The notes under the pieces are model-generated. The model searched no databases, was not told the DNA's origin, and was given only the letters and a program-made list of their open reading frames with translations. Below are positions 46,817-55,443 of a stretch of 64,000 bases of DNA, in pieces. Both the position numbers and the translations under genes were made by a program. Source of the stretch: an uncultured Sphingomonadales bacterium (GTDB lineage: Bacteria; Pseudomonadota; Alphaproteobacteria; Sphingomonadales; Sphingomonadaceae); contig CALCBC010000010.1 of NCBI GenBank assembly GCA_937898525.1, positions 44,970 through 108,969 on the forward strand, in the 5' to 3' direction. Within the stretch, counting starts at the first letter, position 1; each line of letters opens with the position of its first letter.

Positions 46817-47581
46817 ATGGCGAATTGGAACGATCCCCAGGATACCCGGGCGGGCTTCGGCACGTCGTTCGGGGCTGCGGGCGCGGTGGGGACCGGTCGA
46901 ACGGAAGTGTTCGACGCCGGGCTTCGCCGCCACATGCTGTCGATCTACAACTACATGACCAGCGGCGTGCTGCTCACGGGCATCGTCGCGCTGCTGTTCT
47001 CGCGCGGCGGTGCGGAATCGATGGCCGCGCAGGTCTTCGTCAACGGCGGCCCGCTCGCCTGGCTGATCATTCTTTCACCGCTGGCCATCGTGTTCGCGAT
47101 GAGCTTCGGCGCGAACCGGTTCTCGGCAGGCACGCTCCAGGCGCTGTTCTGGGGCTTCGCAACGCTGATGGGCTTGTCGCTGTCGACGGTCTTCCTCGTC
47201 TACACGGGCGGGTCGATCGCGGCGACGTTCTTCGCCACCGCGGGTGCGTTCGCCGGCCTGAGCCTGTTCGGTTACACCACCAAGAAGGACCTGTCGGGCT
47301 TCGGCAGCTTCCTGATCATGGGCGTGGTCGGGCTGATCATCGCCAGCCTGCTCAACATCTGGCTGCAGTCGAGCGCCCTGTTCTGGGCCGTCAGCTTCCT
47401 CGGCGTGCTGATCTTCGCCGGCCTCACCGCCTACGATACGCAGCGCCTGAAGCAGCAGTACTTCTATCTTCGCGGGACGGACTTTGCCGGAAAGGCGGTC
47501 ATCCTCGGTGCGCTGAGCCTGTACCTGGACTTCATCAACATGTTCCAGTTCCTGCTCAGCTTCCTTGGCCAGAGGGAGTGA
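46817..47581 (+). CDS. Bax inhibitor-1/YccA family inner-membrane protein
   Basis: 254 aa from ATG 46817, with GAGGAG 7 nt upstream. Seven hydrophobic segments starting near NYMTSGVLLTGIVALLF; family landmarks are DAGLRRHMLSIYNYM and, near the C-terminus, TAYDTQRLKQQYFY and LYLDFINMFQFLLSFLG. Bacterial members include calcium-leak channels (BsYetJ) and the FtsH modulator YccA. The exact role here is unknown. Confidence 0.92.
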   Translation: MANWNDPQDTRAGFGTSFGAAGAVGTGRTEVFDAGLRRHMLSIYNYMTSGVLLTGIVALLFSRGGAESMAAQVFVNGGPLAWLIILSPLAIVFAMSFGANRFSAGTLQALFWGFATLMGLSLSTVFLVYTGGSIAATFFATAGAFAGLSLFGYTTKKDLSGFGSFLIMGVVGLIIASLLNIWLQSSALFWAVSFLGVLIFAGLTAYDTQRLKQQYFYLRGTDFAGKAVILGALSLYLDFINMFQFLLSFLGQRE

Positions 47582-47619
47582 TCGGCGCGAACGATCGCTC
47601 TCGCGATTCACTTCATCTT

Positions 47620-47655
47620 GCCCGGGGTGCACAACTGCACCCCGGGCATTTTCTT
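47620..47655 (+). terminator. Rho-independent terminator after the Bax inhibitor-1 family gene
   Basis: Perfect 12-bp stem GCCCGGGGTGCA/TGCACCCCGGGC with a 4-nt CAAC loop, followed by ATTTTCTT, 38 nt after the stop codon. Confidence 0.92.
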
Positions 47656-47751
47656 CGCTCGGGCCGCAGGTTAGAAGCGGCCGCTTCATCCACGCGCAAG
47701 GTGGGAAAGCGCAACAGTTCCGGGCGCGCCGAGGAGAGGGGACGACACTGC

Positions 47752-48642
47752 ATGTATCCGGTCCGTTTCGAGTGGGTTCGCAACATGGCCGTGGCCGCCG
47801 GTGCAGCTGCACTGCTGGCCGCCTGCGCGACGCCTCCTCCTCCCCCGCCACCGCCTCCGCCACCGCCCCCGCCGCCCCCCGTTGAGGCGATTCCGTACCG
47901 CCCGCTGCCTCCCGGCGGCGCGGCATACACGATGGACATTCCGCCGATCGGTCCCGACGGCCAGCGGATGACGATCAACAAGGGCCTCGACGAGAACGAG
48001 ACCCTCTGGCACTTCCGCTCGAGCTGGAACGTCGCGGCGCTCAACTGTCTCGATCCCGAGCACCAGCCGATCCTCGAGACCTACGGAGCCTTCCTGCGCA
48101 AGTACCAGCGCAAGCTGACGCAGACGAACACCGCGCTCGATGCCCAGTTCCGGCGCGAGTATGGCTCGCGCAACGAGGCGGTGCGTGCGCGCGAGGCGTT
48201 CATGACGCAGGTCTACAACTACTTCGCCCTGCCGCCTGCGCGGGCGGACTTCTGCAACGTGATGCTCGGCATTGCCAATGAGTACGCCGCAGCGCCGCCC
48301 GACGACCCGATGCCGTTCGCGGCGTCGAGCCTCGCGCGCATCGACGCGGTGTTCGAGCGCTTCTTCCGCGCCTACGAGCAGTATCTCGCGGACGCCGCAG
48401 CATGGGATGCGCGCTACGGCGCGATGTACGGCGCCTCGCAACCCGGTTACGTGGCGGTACACGGGCTTGCCACACCGAGCGTCGGGGCCAGCCTGACCGC
48501 TTCCGTGCCTGCGCCAGTGGAGGAGGTGGTAGACCCCGAGACGGGTGCCCGGATCCCGGTGATTCCGGCGCCCGAGACCACGGTCTCGACCCCGGTGGTC
48601 CAGCCGGTTCCCAGCGAACAGGGGCCGCCCAGCACCCCGTGA
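47752..48642 (+). CDS. lipoprotein with a 16-proline tract, unknown function
   Basis: 296 aa. GAGGAGAGGGG precedes ATG 47752. Signal NMAVAAGAAALLAAC gives a lipobox; the mature protein starts C-A-T and runs straight into 16 consecutive prolines encoded by mixed CCN codons. The following domain (about residues 45-230) is all-alpha, with ETYGAFLRKYQRKLTQTN, REYGSRNEAVRAREAFMTQ and FERFFRAYEQYLADAAAWD; no family is recognised. The tail is Pro/Val/Thr-rich. The proline tract could act as a rigid spacer from the membrane and should need EF-P for translation. Confidence 0.8.
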   Translation: MYPVRFEWVRNMAVAAGAAALLAACATPPPPPPPPPPPPPPPPVEAIPYRPLPPGGAAYTMDIPPIGPDGQRMTINKGLDENETLWHFRSSWNVAALNCLDPEHQPILETYGAFLRKYQRKLTQTNTALDAQFRREYGSRNEAVRAREAFMTQVYNYFALPPARADFCNVMLGIANEYAAAPPDDPMPFAASSLARIDAVFERFFRAYEQYLADAAAWDARYGAMYGASQPGYVAVHGLATPSVGASLTASVPAPVEEVVDPETGARIPVIPAPETTVSTPVVQPVPSEQGPPSTP

Positions 48643-48644
48643 GC

Positions 48645-48666
48645 GGAAGCGCATTTTAGCGCTTCC
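48645..48666 (+). terminator. hairpin after the polyproline lipoprotein gene
   Basis: Perfect 8-bp stem GGAAGCGC/GCGCTTCC with a 6-nt ATTTTA loop, 2 nt after the stop. It is followed by AACC and not by a T-run, so it may terminate weakly or only protect the mRNA end. Confidence 0.4.
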
Positions 48667-48733
48667 AACCGCGCGACCTTTTCGCTAGGGGAGCGCCCTC
48701 TCGCGCGGGACAGGCCCGCGCACGACACTGAAC

Positions 48734-48809
<76 letters not shown>

Positions 48810-48822
48810 GTGTCTTCCTGAT

Positions 48823-48916
48823 ACTCGACAAGCTCAGCATGAACCCCAGACGAGCTCAGCCCGAGCGCAATCGGGGGCACAGACCAAGCCCCCGCTCGTC
48901 CTGAGCTTGTCGAAGG
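48823..48916. repeat. palindromic intergenic repeat between tRNA-Ala and obgE
   Basis: The left arm CTCGACAAGCTCAG (48824-48837) and the right arm ending CTGAGCTTGTCGAAGG (48901-48916) are inverted copies. A third partial copy, CGAGCTCAGCCCGAGCG, lies at 48851-48867, making the element compound. The right arm is the same core as in the murG element and the obgE-proB spacer. Confidence 0.8.
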
Positions 48917-48948
48917 ACATTTGATCCAAAAGCGAATAACCAGCGCCG

Positions 48949-50001
48949 ATGCACTTCCTCGACCAGGCCAAGATCCATCTGCGCTCGGGCGCCGGCGGAC
49001 CCGGCGCGGTCAGCTTCCGGCGCGAGAAGTTCATCGAGTTCGGCGGGCCCGACGGGGGCAATGGCGGCAAGGGCGGGGACATCGTGTTCGAGGCGGTCGC
49101 CGGCCTCAACACGCTGATTGACTTCCGTTACACGCAGCACTTCCGCGCCAAGCGCGGCGGCCACGGCATGGGCAAGAACCGCACGGGCGCGAGCGCCCCG
49201 GACCTCGTGATCAAGGTCCCGGTCGGCACGCAGATCCTCGACGAGGAGCGCGAGCATGTGCTCGCCGACTTCACCGAGGTTGGCCAGCGCGTTGTGCTGC
49301 TCGAGGGCGGCATGGGCGGCCGCGGCAACGCCAGCTATGCCACTTCGACCAACCGCGCGCCGCGCCAGCACCAGCCGGGAATGCCCGGGCAGGAGATGAG
49401 CGTCTGGCTCAGGCTCAAACTCCTTGCCGATGCCGGACTCGTCGGCCTGCCCAACGCGGGCAAGTCGACCTTCATCAACCAGGTCTCGAACGCCGCGGCC
49501 AAGGTCGGCGATTATGCGTTCACGACGCTCGTGCCCAAGCTCGGCGTCGTGCGGCACCGCGACCGCGAGTTCGTGCTGGCGGACATCCCCGGCCTGATCG
49601 AGGGCGCCGCGGAAGGGGCCGGGATCGGCGACCGCTTCCTCGGCCACATCGAGCGCTGCCGGGTGCTGATCCACCTGGTCGACATTTCCGGACCCGACCC
49701 GGCCGAGGCGATGCAGGTGGTCGAGCGTGAGCTCGAAGCTTACGGCGCGGGCCTCGTCGACAAGCCGCGGCTGATCGCGCTCAACAAGATCGACCTGGCC
49801 GACGCCGAGCTCGTTTCCGGCTTCTCCGAGGAGCTCAAGGCGGCAGGAGCCGGGCGCGTATTCCCGATCTCGGGCGCTACCGGCGCGGGGATCGACGCGC
49901 TGCTCGACGCCGTGCTCGAGCACCTGCCGGTGCGGACCGCGACCGAGAACCCCGGGGTGTCCGAAGAGGATGAAGGGGGCGACTGGTCGCCGCTGGATTG
50001 A
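48949..50001 (+). CDS. obgE: Obg family GTPase
   Basis: Essential ribosome-associated GTPase linked to 50S assembly and stress. 350 aa. Glycine-rich Obg fold at about 1-158 ([36 protein letters not shown]). G domain: G1 GLPNAGKST (166-174), G3 [17 protein letters not shown]4 NKID and G5 SGATGAG. The C-terminus is short and acidic. It is flanked on both sides by members of the same palindromic repeat family. Confidence 0.97.
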   Translation: MHFLDQAKIHLRSGAGGPGAVSFRREKFIEFGGPDGGNGGKGGDIVFEAVAGLNTLIDFRYTQHFRAKRGGHGMGKNRTGASAPDLVIKVPVGTQILDEEREHVLADFTEVGQRVVLLEGGMGGRGNASYATSTNRAPRQHQPGMPGQEMSVWLRLKLLADAGLVGLPNAGKSTFINQVSNAAAKVGDYAFTTLVPKLGVVRHRDREFVLADIPGLIEGAAEGAGIGDRFLGHIERCRVLIHLVDISGPDPAEAMQVVERELEAYGAGLVDKPRLIALNKIDLADAELVSGFSEELKAAGAGRVFPISGATGAGIDALLDAVLEHLPVRTATENPGVSEEDEGGDWSPLD

Positions 50002-50037
50002 GGCGAGGTCGCGCAGCGTCCTTCAAGGCTCGGGTTC

Positions 50038-50124
50038 CTCCGACAAGCTCAGGATGAGCTGGCCTTGAACAACGACTGCTCTGGCAGTTTCCAATCCACA
50101 TCGCATCCAGAGCCTGTCGAAGGA
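50038..50124. repeat. palindromic intergenic repeat between obgE and proB
   Basis: The left arm around CCGACAAGCTCAGGATGAGC (50040-50059) and the right arm GCATCCAGAGCCTGTCGAAGG (50104-50124) are imperfect inverted copies of the CTGAGCTTGTCGAAGG family. A degenerate extra piece, TCCTTCAAGGCTC, lies at about 50019-50031. The spacer between obgE and proB (173 nt) consists mostly of this element. Confidence 0.7.
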
Positions 50125-50174
50125 TGCGCCTCGGCCTTTGCGGTGGACACCGCTCTCCGCTAACCCCGCTCGCC

Positions 50175-51308
50175 ATGTCGATCGACCGCCTTGCCGACCT
50201 CGCCGATGCCGCCGCCTGTCGCCGGGCGGTTCTCAAGGTTGGCTCGGCGCTGCTCATGGGGCGTGACGGCAAGCCGCACCGCGAGTGGCTCGCCGGGCTC
50301 GTCGCGGAGATCGCCGACGCGCACGCGCGCGGGCAGCAGGTAATCGTGGTCAGCTCGGGCGCGATCGCGCTCGGCGCCGCGCGGCTCGGGCTGGCGAAGG
50401 GCGGGCGCGGCTCGCTGGCCGACGCGCAGGCGGCAGCCGCCGTCGGCCAGATCGCTCTGGCCGGTCTGTGGAGCGAGCTGCTTGGGCGGCACGGCCTCGT
50501 CGCCGCGCAGCTGCTGCTGACGCTGGAGGACCTCGAGGATCGCCGCCGCTACCTCAACGCGTCGGCGACGATAGGGCGGTTGCTCAAGACCGGCGCGGTG
50601 CCGGTAATCAACGAGAACGATTCAGTCGCCACCGCGGAGATCCGTTTCGGCGACAACGACCGGCTGGCCGCGCGCGTGGCGCAGGCGGCGCAGGCCGACG
50701 CGGTCGTGCTGCTGTCCGACGTCGACGGGCTCTACGACCGCGATCCGCGTCTCGAGGGCGCACGGCTGCTCCCGCGGGTCGAGGGCGTGACGGCAGAAGT
50801 CCACGCGATGGCCAGCGGCAATTCGGGCTCGGGCCTCGGATCGGGCGGGATGACCTCCAAGCTGCAGGCGGCGGAAATCGCCACCCGCGCCGGGATCGCG
50901 CTGGCGATCGTCAACGGCACGCATTCCGCGCCGCTCGCGCGCGCTCTCGGCGGCGACGTCGGCACGTTGTTCCTGCCGACGCGCCGCGACAGGGCGCGCA
51001 AGGCCTGGCTCGGGGGGCGGCTGCGAATGAAGGGCGCGCTGACGGTCGATGCCGGTTGCGCGCGCGCGCTCGCAAAGGGCAATAGCCTGCTGGCGAGCGG
51101 CGTGATCGCGGTCGAGGGCGACTTCGCCCGCGGCGATCCGGTGTTCGTGCGCGACCCGCAGGGCCAGCCCGTCGCGCAGGGGCTCTCCGAGTACGGCGCG
51201 GCGGAAGTCGAGCTGATCAAGGGGCGGCGCAGCGACGAGCATCAGGCGCTGCTCGGCTACGCCCCGCGCTCGGCGGTGATTCACCGCGACCAATTGGTCC
51301 TGCTGTGA
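50175..51308 (+). CDS. proB: glutamate 5-kinase
   Basis: ATP-dependent phosphorylation of glutamate, first step of proline synthesis. 377 aa from ATG 50175, with an N-terminal amino-acid kinase domain and a C-terminal PUA domain. Kinase motifs are VLKVGSALLM, VVSSGAIALGAARLGL, PVINENDSVATAEIRFGDND, SDVDGLYDRDPR and GSGGMTSKLQAAEIAT; the PUA part has GALTVDAGCARALAKGNSLL. The frame runs further upstream into the repeat, but the family start is here. It overlaps the next gene by 4 nt (GTGA). Confidence 0.96.
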   Translation: MSIDRLADLADAAACRRAVLKVGSALLMGRDGKPHREWLAGLVAEIADAHARGQQVIVVSSGAIALGAARLGLAKGGRGSLADAQAAAAVGQIALAGLWSELLGRHGLVAAQLLLTLEDLEDRRRYLNASATIGRLLKTGAVPVINENDSVATAEIRFGDNDRLAARVAQAAQADAVVLLSDVDGLYDRDPRLEGARLLPRVEGVTAEVHAMASGNSGSGLGSGGMTSKLQAAEIATRAGIALAIVNGTHSAPLARALGGDVGTLFLPTRRDRARKAWLGGRLRMKGALTVDAGCARALAKGNSLLASGVIAVEGDFARGDPVFVRDPQGQPVAQGLSEYGAAEVELIKGRRSDEHQALLGYAPRSAVIHRDQLVLL

Positions 51309-52213
51309 CGATTGCGCTCACCGGCGGCACCGGCTTCGTCGGGCAGGCGGTGATCGACGAGGCATGCCGTCGGGGAGTGCCGCTGCGGGCGCTGGCCCGG
51401 CGCGAACAGGCGCCGTGCGACGGTGTCGAGTGGGTCCGCGGCGACCTCGCCGACCGCGGCGCGCTGGCCGAGCTGGTCGCGGGGGCCGAGGCGGTCCTGC
51501 ACATCGCCGGCGTGATCAACACGCCCGACCCGATGGGCTTCCACCTCGGCAATGTCGCCGGCACCGAGGCCCTGGCGGAGTCGGCAGCGCAGGCCGGGGT
51601 CACGCGGTTCGTGTTCGTCTCGTCGCTCGCCGCGCGCGAGCCCTCGCTGTCGAAATACGGCGAGTCCAAGCACCAAGCGGAGAAGGTCGTCGAGGCCAGC
51701 GGCCTCGCCTGGACGATCGTTCGCCCGCCGGCGATCTACGGGCCGCGCGACAGGGAAATTCTCGAGATGTTCCGTGCGGCGCGCTGGGGGATAGTGCCGA
51801 TGCCCCCCGCGGGCCGCGCCTCGATCGTGCATGTCCAAGACCTCGCCCGGCTGTTGCTGACGCTGGTCCCGGCCTGGCCCGGCGTGCTGCGGCGCACGTT
51901 CGAGCCCGACGACGGGCGGCCGGGGGGGTGGAGCCATCGCGAGCTCGCCGCGGCGATCGGCCGGGCGGTCGAACGGAGGGTCTGGGCGCCGGCGGTGCCC
52001 GAGCGGATCATGCGGGCGGGGGCCTGGTTGGACTGCCGCCTGCGCGGCGCCCGCGCCAAGCTGACGCCGGATCGAGTCGGCTACATGGTTCATCCCGACT
52101 GGGTCAGCCGCCCGGACAAGGCGCCACCGGCCGAACTGTGGCGGCCGGAGGTGGAGACCGAAGCGGGGCTCGCCGCCACCGCCCGCTGGTATCGCGAGCA
52201 GGGCTGGCTCTAG
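51305..52213 (+). CDS. NAD-dependent epimerase/dehydratase-like protein (extended SDR)
   Basis: 302 aa from GTG 51305, coupled to proB. Rossmann motif IALTGGTGFVGQAVIDEA (TGxxGxxG at 7-14) and active-site-like VFVSSLAAREPSLSKYGESKHQAE, with the YxxxK pair. It most resembles the complex I NDUFA9-like/atypical SDR group, with a C-terminal region of variable substrate binding. The substrate is unknown; nothing in the context points to sugar-nucleotide work. Confidence 0.85.
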   Translation: MTIALTGGTGFVGQAVIDEACRRGVPLRALARREQAPCDGVEWVRGDLADRGALAELVAGAEAVLHIAGVINTPDPMGFHLGNVAGTEALAESAAQAGVTRFVFVSSLAAREPSLSKYGESKHQAEKVVEASGLAWTIVRPPAIYGPRDREILEMFRAARWGIVPMPPAGRASIVHVQDLARLLLTLVPAWPGVLRRTFEPDDGRPGGWSHRELAAAIGRAVERRVWAPAVPERIMRAGAWLDCRLRGARAKLTPDRVGYMVHPDWVSRPDKAPPAELWRPEVETEAGLAATARWYREQGWL

Positions 52214-52295
52214 AGCAACCGTCGCTTGTGGCGCATCCCTGTACCCGGCTCTTGAAGTGCGTCAGGGAAGGGGAGCGCCAGCATGACCCCGCGCG

Positions 52296-53081
52296 TCAGA
52301 ACGCCGGTTCGTACCCCGGAGGCAGCTCGCCCTCGTCCTTCCCGTTCGCCGGGTTGTTGGGCGAGTGGATGCCGCACTCGGTCTTGTCCCATCCGCGCCA
52401 GCGGCCGGCGCGCGGATCCTCGCCGGGGGCGACGGTGCTCGTGCACGGCTGGCAACCGACCGAAAGGTAGCCCTGCGCCTCGAGCGGATGGCGCGGCAAG
52501 TCGTGCTCGGCGAAGTAGGCTTCGAGGTCGGCCTTGGTCCAGTCGCCGAGCGGGTTGACCTTGAGCCGGCCCTCCTCGATCTCGAACCGCGGCAGGTTCT
52601 GCCGCGTGACCGACTGGAACGCCTTGCGGCCGCTGATCCACGCGTCGAGGCCCTGCTTGGCCCGCTTGAGCGGCTCCACCTTGCGAATCTCGCAGCAGCC
52701 ATCGGGGTCCCATGACCAGCGCAGGCCGTTCTCGTCCTTCGCGGCCAGCACGGCCGGATCAGGCTGGACGACCGACGAGTTGGTCAGCCCGAGGCGCGCG
52801 GTCAGTTCCTCGCGATAGGCGAGCGTTTCGGGGAACATCTTCAGGGTGTCGACGAAGATCACCGGAACCGTGGGGTCGGCCTGCGCCACGAGGTGCAGCA
52901 GCACTGCGCTTTCGGTGCCGAACGAGGAGACGACGGCAACGCGGCCGAGCGTTCCCTCGGCGAACAGCTCGTGCAGCATCGTCGCGGTGTCGACGCCGGC
53001 ATAGCGCGCATTGAGCGCGTCGGCGTCGGCCTGAGTGAAGCTCGGTCCCGTATCGATGATGTCTACCGCTCGACTAGCCAT
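52296..53081 (-). CDS. cysH: phosphoadenylyl/adenylyl-sulfate reductase
   Basis: Reduces activated sulfate to sulfite. 261 aa from ATG 53081. Substrate loop VVSSFGTESAVLLHL. Paired cysteines Cys129-Cys130 and Cys210-Cys213 (GCQPCT) mark the 4Fe-4S, APS-preferring type rather than the cluster-free PAPS type; the catalytic Cys236 is in KTECGIHS. It is last in the cobA-DUF2849-cysI-DUF934-cysH operon and overlaps the DUF934 gene by 8 nt. Confidence 0.95.
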   Translation of the reverse strand: MASRAVDIIDTGPSFTQADADALNARYAGVDTATMLHELFAEGTLGRVAVVSSFGTESAVLLHLVAQADPTVPVIFVDTLKMFPETLAYREELTARLGLTNSSVVQPDPAVLAAKDENGLRWSWDPDGCCEIRKVEPLKRAKQGLDAWISGRKAFQSVTRQNLPRFEIEEGRLKVNPLGDWTKADLEAYFAEHDLPRHPLEAQGYLSVGCQPCTSTVAPGEDPRAGRWRGWDKTECGIHSPNNPANGKDEGELPPGYEPAF

Positions 53082-53514
53082 TCTGAAGTTCCGGGTGGCG
53101 CAGGCGCCAGATGGGCACCGCCCCGTCGGCGGCGTCCTGGTACACATAGGGGTAACGCGTTAGGGCCGCCTGCACGTCCTCGTCGTTGAACGGGACGTTC
53201 GGCGCGAAGCTGTCGAAGCCGCAGCGGCGCATGAACCAGACGAGATCGACCAGTACGTCGCCGGTCGCCTTGATCTCGCCGGTGTAGCCCATCTCCCGCA
53301 GGATCCGCGCCGAGGAGAAACCGCGGCCGTCGCGGAACCGGGGAAAGTCGATCTCGACCAGCCGCACGCGGTCGAGCACCGGGGCGAGCCGGCGCACGTC
53401 ATCGCCGGCCTCGATCCGCACCGAGGCCGCGTTCGTCTGGTCGAGGAACGCATCGAGGCTGACCGCCGGCTCGTCGGGCACGGCGTCGTCGCGGAAACGG
53501 AGGACTTCAGCCAT
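53074..53514 (-). CDS. DUF934 domain protein of the cys operon
   Basis: 146 aa from ATG 53514. Sequence landmarks are VRLVEIDFPRFRDGRGFSSA, RILREMGYTGEIKATGDVLV and WFMRRCGFDSF, characteristic of the DUF934 family, which is known almost only next to cysI/cysH in proteobacteria. The function is unresolved; a role as a sulfite-reductase accessory or electron-transfer partner is a context inference. It overlaps both neighbours by 8 nt. Confidence 0.9.
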   Translation of the reverse strand: MAEVLRFRDDAVPDEPAVSLDAFLDQTNAASVRIEAGDDVRRLAPVLDRVRLVEIDFPRFRDGRGFSSARILREMGYTGEIKATGDVLVDLVWFMRRCGFDSFAPNVPFNDEDVQAALTRYPYVYQDAADGAVPIWRLRHPELQNG

Positions 53515-55141
53515 AGATCGCCTCCTTGAACGCTTCCATGCCGACGCGGCGGTAGGTGTCGATGAACCGTTCGCCGGGCTCGCGGATCTCCCGGTAGCGC
53601 TCGATCGCGCGTTCGACAGCATCGACAATCCCTTCCTCGTCGAAACCGGGGCCGGTGATCTTGGCCTGCGTCGTGTTCTCGTCGCCCGAACCGCCGAGCA
53701 GCAGCTGGTAGTTCTCCTTGCCCTTACGGTCGACGCCGAGGATGCCGATGTTGCCCGCATGGTGGTGGCCGCAGGCGTTGATGCAGCCCGAAATCTTGAG
53801 CTTGAGCTCGCCGATATCGGCCTGCCGGTCCTTGTCGGCGAAGCGGCGTGACAGCTCCTGCGCGATCGGGATCGAGCGGGCGTTGGCGAGGCTGCAGTAA
53901 TCGAGCCCCGGACAGGCGATGATGTCGGTGACGAGGTCGAGGTTGGCTTCGCCGAGACCGGCCTCGTTGAGCGCGGTCCACACCGCGTAGAGATCCTGCT
54001 TGCGGACGTGCGGCAGCACGAGATTCTGCGCGTGCGTTACTCGCAGCTCGTCGAACGAGTAACGCTCGGCGAGGTCGGCCACGAGCTCCATCTGCTCGGC
54101 GCTGATGTCGCCCGGGATTTGCCCTGTCGGCTTGAGGCTGATGTTGACGATCGCGTAGCCCGGCGCCTTGTGGCGGGCGACCTGGCGGTCGACCCAAAGC
54201 GCGAAGTCGGGATCCGAGCGGTCGATCTCCTCGGGGAGGCCGGTCTCGAACGGCGGCGGCGCGAAGTAGGCCGCAATGCGGTCGTACTCGGCCTGCGGGA
54301 AGTCCTGTCCAAGAGTGAGGAAGTGCTGGAACTCCTCCTCGACCTGGCGGCGGAACTCGTCCTCGCCAAGCTCGTGGACGAGGATCTTCATCCGCTGCTT
54401 GTGGATGTTGTCGCGCCGCGCGTGGCGGTTCCACACGCGCAGGACCGCCTGCAGATAAGAGAGAATCTGCCCGGTCGGCAGGAAGTCGCGGATCTTGTAG
54501 GCGATGAACGGCGTGCGGCCCATGCCACCGCCGGCGTAGCATTCGAAACCGATCTCGCCGGCCTCGTTCCTGACGATGCGGATCGCGAAGTCGTGCCAGC
54601 GCAGCGCGGCGCGGTCGGCCGGGCTGGCGATCACGGCGATCTTGAACTTGCGCGGCAGGTAGCTGAATTCCGGCATGAACGTGGTCATCTGCCGGATCAT
54701 CTCCGCCCACGGGCGGGGGTCCATGATCTCGTCGTGCGCGGCACCGGCATACTGGTCGGCCGAGATGTTGCGGATCGACTCCCCGCTGGTCTGGATCGCG
54801 TGCATCTCGACTTCGGCCAGCTCGGCGAGGATGTCGGGCGCTTCTTCGAGCTTGATCCAGTGGTACTGGATGTTCTGCCGGGTGGTGAAATGCCCGTAGC
54901 CGCGATCGTACTTGCGCGCGATGTGCGCGAGCTTGCGCATCTGCGTCGAGTTGAGCGTCCCGTAGGGGATCGCGACGCGCAGCATGTAGGCGTGCAGCTG
55001 CAGGTAGAGCCCGTTCTTGAGCCGGAGCGGCTTGAACTGGTCGTCGGTCAGCTTGCCCTCGATGCGGCGCCGCGTCTGGTCGCGGAAGTCTTCGACACGG
55101 GCCCGGACCATCGCGTGGTCGTATTGGTCGTACTTGTACAT
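53507..55141 (-). CDS. cysI: assimilatory sulfite reductase hemoprotein (nitrite/sulfite reductase family)
   Basis: Six-electron reduction of sulfite to sulfide with siroheme and a 4Fe-4S cluster. 544 aa from ATG 55141, whose A lies in the DUF2849 stop (TGATG-type overlap). Ferredoxin-like halves contain RGYGHFTTRQNIQYHWI and SADQYAG. Cluster and siroheme ligands are Cys410 and Cys416 (CPGLDYC), and Cys453 and Cys457 (SGCINACGHHH). No cysJ flavoprotein gene is adjacent, so electrons may come from ferredoxin or another donor. Confidence 0.95.
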   Translation of the reverse strand: MYKYDQYDHAMVRARVEDFRDQTRRRIEGKLTDDQFKPLRLKNGLYLQLHAYMLRVAIPYGTLNSTQMRKLAHIARKYDRGYGHFTTRQNIQYHWIKLEEAPDILAELAEVEMHAIQTSGESIRNISADQYAGAAHDEIMDPRPWAEMIRQMTTFMPEFSYLPRKFKIAVIASPADRAALRWHDFAIRIVRNEAGEIGFECYAGGGMGRTPFIAYKIRDFLPTGQILSYLQAVLRVWNRHARRDNIHKQRMKILVHELGEDEFRRQVEEEFQHFLTLGQDFPQAEYDRIAAYFAPPPFETGLPEEIDRSDPDFALWVDRQVARHKAPGYAIVNISLKPTGQIPGDISAEQMELVADLAERYSFDELRVTHAQNLVLPHVRKQDLYAVWTALNEAGLGEANLDLVTDIIACPGLDYCSLANARSIPIAQELSRRFADKDRQADIGELKLKISGCINACGHHHAGNIGILGVDRKGKENYQLLLGGSGDENTTQAKITGPGFDEEGIVDAVERAIERYREIREPGERFIDTYRRVGMEAFKEAIYG

Positions 55142-55443
55142 CAGATCACCCAGGTGCCGGCGTTGGGATCGGCGGGCTTGAGAGTCAGGTCCGGGCGCAC
55201 GGTCGGACCGTAGGCGCGGATACGGTCCTTGATATGCGCCGGGCGCACGCCGCGGCCCGAGGGATCGGGCTCGGCATCGATCGCGTAGCCGCCGTTGACC
55301 CGGCAGGCGGCATCCTCGCGCGCGAGGATCGCGTCGGCCTGGTCGCCGACATCGACCGCGTCCTCGACATGGATCGACCAGCCCTGGCCGTCCCACCACA
55401 CGACCCGGCCGTTCTTGAGATCGTTGCCGGTCAAAATCCTCAT
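55141..55443 (-). CDS. DUF2849 domain protein of the cys operon
   Basis: 100 aa from ATG 55443, overlapping the cobA stop (ATGA) and the cysI start by 1 nt. Landmarks are LTGNDLKNGRVVWWDG and PDPSGRGVRPAHIKDRIRAYG. The family is known from alphaproteobacterial sulfate-assimilation operons in exactly this slot, with no assigned function. No cysteines or metal motif suggest catalysis. Confidence 0.88.
   Translation of the reverse strand: MRILTGNDLKNGRVVWWDGQGWSIHVEDAVDVGDQADAILAREDAACRVNGGYAIDAEPDPSGRGVRPAHIKDRIRAYGPTVRPDLTLKPADPNAGTWVI

Noticed and set aside
47820..47880. CCN triplet repeats as a CRISPR-like or microsatellite array.
   Set aside because: They are in-frame proline codons of mixed third bases in a well-formed lipoprotein gene; there are no spacers.
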